From CAZJHX01 sp964545715 (GTDB lineage: Bacteria > Myxococcota_A > UBA9042 > GCA-2863065): a stretch of 23,763 bases of DNA. Under the pieces are notes generated by a model that saw only the letters and a program-made list of their open reading frames with translations, was not told the DNA's origin and ran no database searches. Positions 21,871-23,763 of this stretch are shown piece by piece (the stretch's first letter is position 1; every line of letters starts with the position of its first letter). The position numbers and the translations under genes were made by a program. Where the stretch lies: NCBI GenBank assembly GCA_964545715.1, contig CAZJHX010000162.1:1-23763 (forward strand), given 5' to 3'.

Positions 21871-23763
21871 GTGAAGTGGTTGCGTGCGTGTGTGGTTACC
21901 GCCGTCATGGTGGGGTGTGGATCCGACCCACCCGTGCGCGATGCACCGGATCAGAGCACGCCGGACACGGTTGCGGCGGACGGTGAGCACGATGGCGAGG
22001 CGCCGCCGGACGGCCAGGTGACGCCCGATTTGCCCGACGGCGAGGACGCGGGACCGGTGCCGGGTGGCTTCGGCTGGCCGTGCGAGGCCAACGACGAGTG
22101 CGACAGTGGCTTTTGTGTGCCGGTGGACCTGCTGACGGGGGCGGCGGTGTGCACCAAGCTGTGCGTGACCGACTGTCCTGAGGGGTGGCGCTGCAAGCCG
22201 CAGTTGGTGGGTGGCGCGGACGTGACCTACATCTGCATCCCCGACACCGATGCCCTGTGCCTGCCGTGCGAGACCGACGCCGACTGCGGCTTTGGCGGCG
22301 ACCTGTGCCTGGCGATCGAGGGTGGCCACTGCGGCCGCGACTGTGGGGACGAGGACAAGTGCCCCGATGGCTTTGCGTGCGTCGATATCGCGGGGCCTGA
22401 CAAGAAGTCACTGGGGCTGCAGTGCGTTCCCATTCACGGCTCGTGCGACTGCGGGCCGGACGTGGATTTTCAGACGGACGCGCAGAACTGCGGCGAGTGC
22501 GGGATCGCCTGCGAGTATCCAAACGGGGTGCCGGTCTGCAACGACGGCGAGTGCTTCATGATCGGGTGCATCGACGGCTGGTTTGACTTGAACGACGAGC
22601 AGGAGGACGGGTGCGAGTATCCCTGCGTTGCCGTGGAGGGCGAGCTGGACACCCCCGATCCCGAGTACAAAGACAGCAACTGCGACGGCATCGACGGCGA
22701 TGTGGACCGGGCTGTGTTTGTGGCGCCGGACGGCGTGGACGCCGGCAACACGGCCGGCACGATGGAGCTGCCGTTCAAGACCATCAAGGTGGCCATGAAC
22801 TTTGCCGCCGACAATGAGGACAAAGACCAGGTGCTGGTGTCCAAGGGCACGTACATTCAGCAGATCGTCGTCGTCGGCGCCGTGAACATCTATGGCGGCT
22901 ACGACCGCTCGGCGGGCTGGACGCGCGACGTGCTGACCAACCAGACCATCGTGCGGTGGGAGGCGGTCGACAAGGGCGCGATACGCACGCTGGTGGCGAC
23001 CAAGATCGAGACCCCGACGGAGATCGCGGGGCTGACCATCGAGGCGGCGTCCAACCCGGCGCCCAGCGGGTCGGCCATCGCGGTGCATATCACGCATGGC
23101 TGCGAGGGCCTGACCCTGCGCGACAACCGCATCGTGGCGGGTAACGGCGGGCAGGGCGTAGAGGGCAGCCCCGGCGCGCCCGGGCAGGCGGGTGACGACG
23201 GCGCAGCAGGCGTAGAGGGTGTGGATGACTCCTGCACCCCCGAGAAGATTCTGGTGGGTGGCAAGGGCGGCAAGAACGGGTGCGAGGGCGGCGCGGCCAA
23301 CGGCGGAAACGGCGGCGACGCGGGCTGGGGCGGCTCGGACAGCTGCAACCTCCTGGACACGATCGGGTGCGTCTTCAGCGGCTGTGACGGCAAAGAGGAC
23401 GCCAAGAACGGCGGCAAGGGCACGCCGGCGGACGTGGGCGCCCCCGGTGGTACCGCGGGCGTCGTAGAGGGGCCGGGCCAGCCGGGGTTCGACGGCACCA
23501 CGGGCGGGCCGGGCGTGGACGCCAACGGTGGGACAAACGGCGGCGTCGTCAGCCTGGACGATCTGTGGCATCCCACCGCGGCCGGTGACGGTGAGATCGG
23601 GCTGCCGGGCGGAGGCGGCGGCGGCGGCGGCGGCGGCGGAGGCAGCGACAACGGCGCCGTGGGTGATGCGGCGTCACACGGGGGCAGCGGCGGCGGCGCG
23701 GGCGCGGGGGGCTGCGGCGGCACCTGGGGCACGGGCGGTATCGGCGGCGGCGGCTCGATCGCG
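21871..23763 (+). CDS. Lipoprotein with Cys-rich region, beta-helix and Gly-rich insertion (partial, 3' end outside window)
   Basis: The frame starts at GTG 21871 (an in-frame stop lies 12 bp upstream, so this is the only good start) and stays open for 631 codons to the window edge. Residues 1-16 (KWLRACVVTAVMVGC) are a lipoprotein signal with Cys16. An Asp/Pro-rich spacer is followed by Cys-rich modules (about 72-265; for example CEANDECDSGFC, CETDADCGFGGDLC, QNCGECGIAC). From about 281 (VFVAPDGVDAGNT, PFKTIKVAM, KGTYIQQIVV, YGGYD) a DUF1565-like beta-helix begins. From about residue 425 a Gly-rich insertion starts (GNGGQGVEGSPGAPG), with occasional Cys and a run of 12 Gly near 580. It is a relative of the lipoprotein at 7890 but lacks its MopE motif in the part seen. 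Surface structural or adhesive role inferred only. Confidence 0.85.
   Translation, partial: MKWLRACVVTAVMVGCGSDPPVRDAPDQSTPDTVAADGEHDGEAPPDGQVTPDLPDGEDAGPVPGGFGWPCEANDECDSGFCVPVDLLTGAAVCTKLCVTDCPEGWRCKPQLVGGADVTYICIPDTDALCLPCETDADCGFGGDLCLAIEGGHCGRDCGDEDKCPDGFACVDIAGPDKKSLGLQCVPIHGSCDCGPDVDFQTDAQNCGECGIACEYPNGVPVCNDGECFMIGCIDGWFDLNDEQEDGCEYPCVAVEGELDTPDPEYKDSNCDGIDGDVDRAVFVAPDGVDAGNTAGTMELPFKTIKVAMNFAADNEDKDQVLVSKGTYIQQIVVVGAVNIYGGYDRSAGWTRDVLTNQTIVRWEAVDKGAIRTLVATKIETPTEIAGLTIEAASNPAPSGSAIAVHITHGCEGLTLRDNRIVAGNGGQGVEGSPGAPGQAGDDGAAGVEGVDDSCTPEKILVGGKGGKNGCEGGAANGGNGGDAGWGGSDSCNLLDTIGCVFSGCDGKEDAKNGGKGTPADVGAPGGTAGVVEGPGQPGFDGTTGGPGVDANGGTNGGVVSLDDLWHPTAAGDGEIGLPGGGGGGGGGGGGSDNGAVGDAASHGGSGGGAGAGGCGGTWGTGGIGGGGSIA
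23143..23763 (+). repeat. Gly-rich low-complexity coding region
   Basis: More than 200 codons of G-x-x and GG-rich sequence run from about 23143 to the window edge, within the beta-helix lipoprotein. Collagen-like stretches (GSPGAPGQAGDDGAAG) alternate with PE_PGRS-like GG-N-GG patches. The codons stay in one frame and include Cys, Trp and Asp, so this is a genuine protein segment and not a sequencing artefact alone. Confidence 0.75.
23614..23637 (+). repeat. (GGC)8 triplet microsatellite
   Basis: Eight perfect GGC units, flanked by GGA codons on both sides, encode the centre of a 12-Gly run. Slippage in whole triplets would change length without breaking the frame. Confidence 0.85.

Noticed and set aside
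22408..23732. Minus-strand Pro-rich and Ala/Val-rich open frames opposite the last lipoprotein
   Set aside because: Pro runs are simply the complement of Gly codons; the plus strand carries a lipobox, Cys modules and a beta-helix in one frame.
1..23763. tRNA, rRNA, CRISPR, insertion sequences, phage or plasmid genes
   Set aside because: No tRNA-like or rRNA-like sequence, no regularly spaced direct repeats, no transposase, integrase or terminal inverted repeats were seen.

Overview
This GC-rich window is tightly packed with genes and most resembles a Gram-negative, predatory/Myxococcota-like bacterium (Myxococcia, Polyangia or Bradymonadia type). That placement is an inference from gene style, not from a marker gene. 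The clues are long Cys-rich lipoproteins ending in right-handed beta-helices, a MopE-type metal-binding motif, a Hanks-type Ser/Thr kinase with an HRDxSPxN catalytic loop, AsmA-like and outer-membrane-barrel proteins, and several very large GT-C membrane enzymes. There are no rRNA or tRNA genes, CRISPR arrays, IS elements or phage genes. Both ends run into G-rich or Gly-rich low-complexity DNA, which suggests the window is a whole contig that broke at such repeats.

Layout. 214-552 (+) is an orphan protein. 564-1823 (-) is a GAF-domain protein. 1892-3208 (+) is a protein of the class II CCA-adding enzyme fold whose HD domain is intact but whose nucleotidyltransferase head has lost its catalytic motifs. 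3209-7860 (-) is a three-gene unit, transcribed in the order GT-C glycosyltransferase, DegT-family sugar aminotransferase, lipoprotein. 7890-15356 (+) is a four-gene unit: a large Cys-rich beta-helix lipoprotein, two GT-C-type membrane proteins and an AsmA-like protein. 15334-17679 (-) is a YfhO-family membrane protein. 17709-18083 (+) is a small secreted protein. 18077-19708 (-) is a SpoIID/LytB-type cell-wall enzyme. 19854-21185 (+) is a membrane-tethered Ser/Thr kinase. 21182-21805 (-) is an outer-membrane barrel. 21871-23763 (+) is the first 631 codons of a second beta-helix lipoprotein, cut by the window edge inside a Gly-rich insertion.

How the genes may work together. Most of the window concerns the cell envelope. 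Four polytopic enzymes of the kind that use polyprenyl-phosphate sugars (840, about 646, 572 and 781 residues), plus an aminotransferase that makes amino sugars, sit directly beside three exported lipoproteins. The simplest reading is a surface glycosylation locus that builds an amino-sugar-containing glycan and attaches it to a lipid or to the neighbouring lipoproteins. This is an inference from context; no substrate can be read from the sequence.

Architecture. All five convergent gene pairs meet with 0-11 bp between them or overlap by up to 23 bp, so there is no room for conventional intrinsic terminators. The best promoter candidate is a TTGACC-N17-TATCGT element at 1823-1851. Its -35 box begins on the start codon of the divergent GAF gene.
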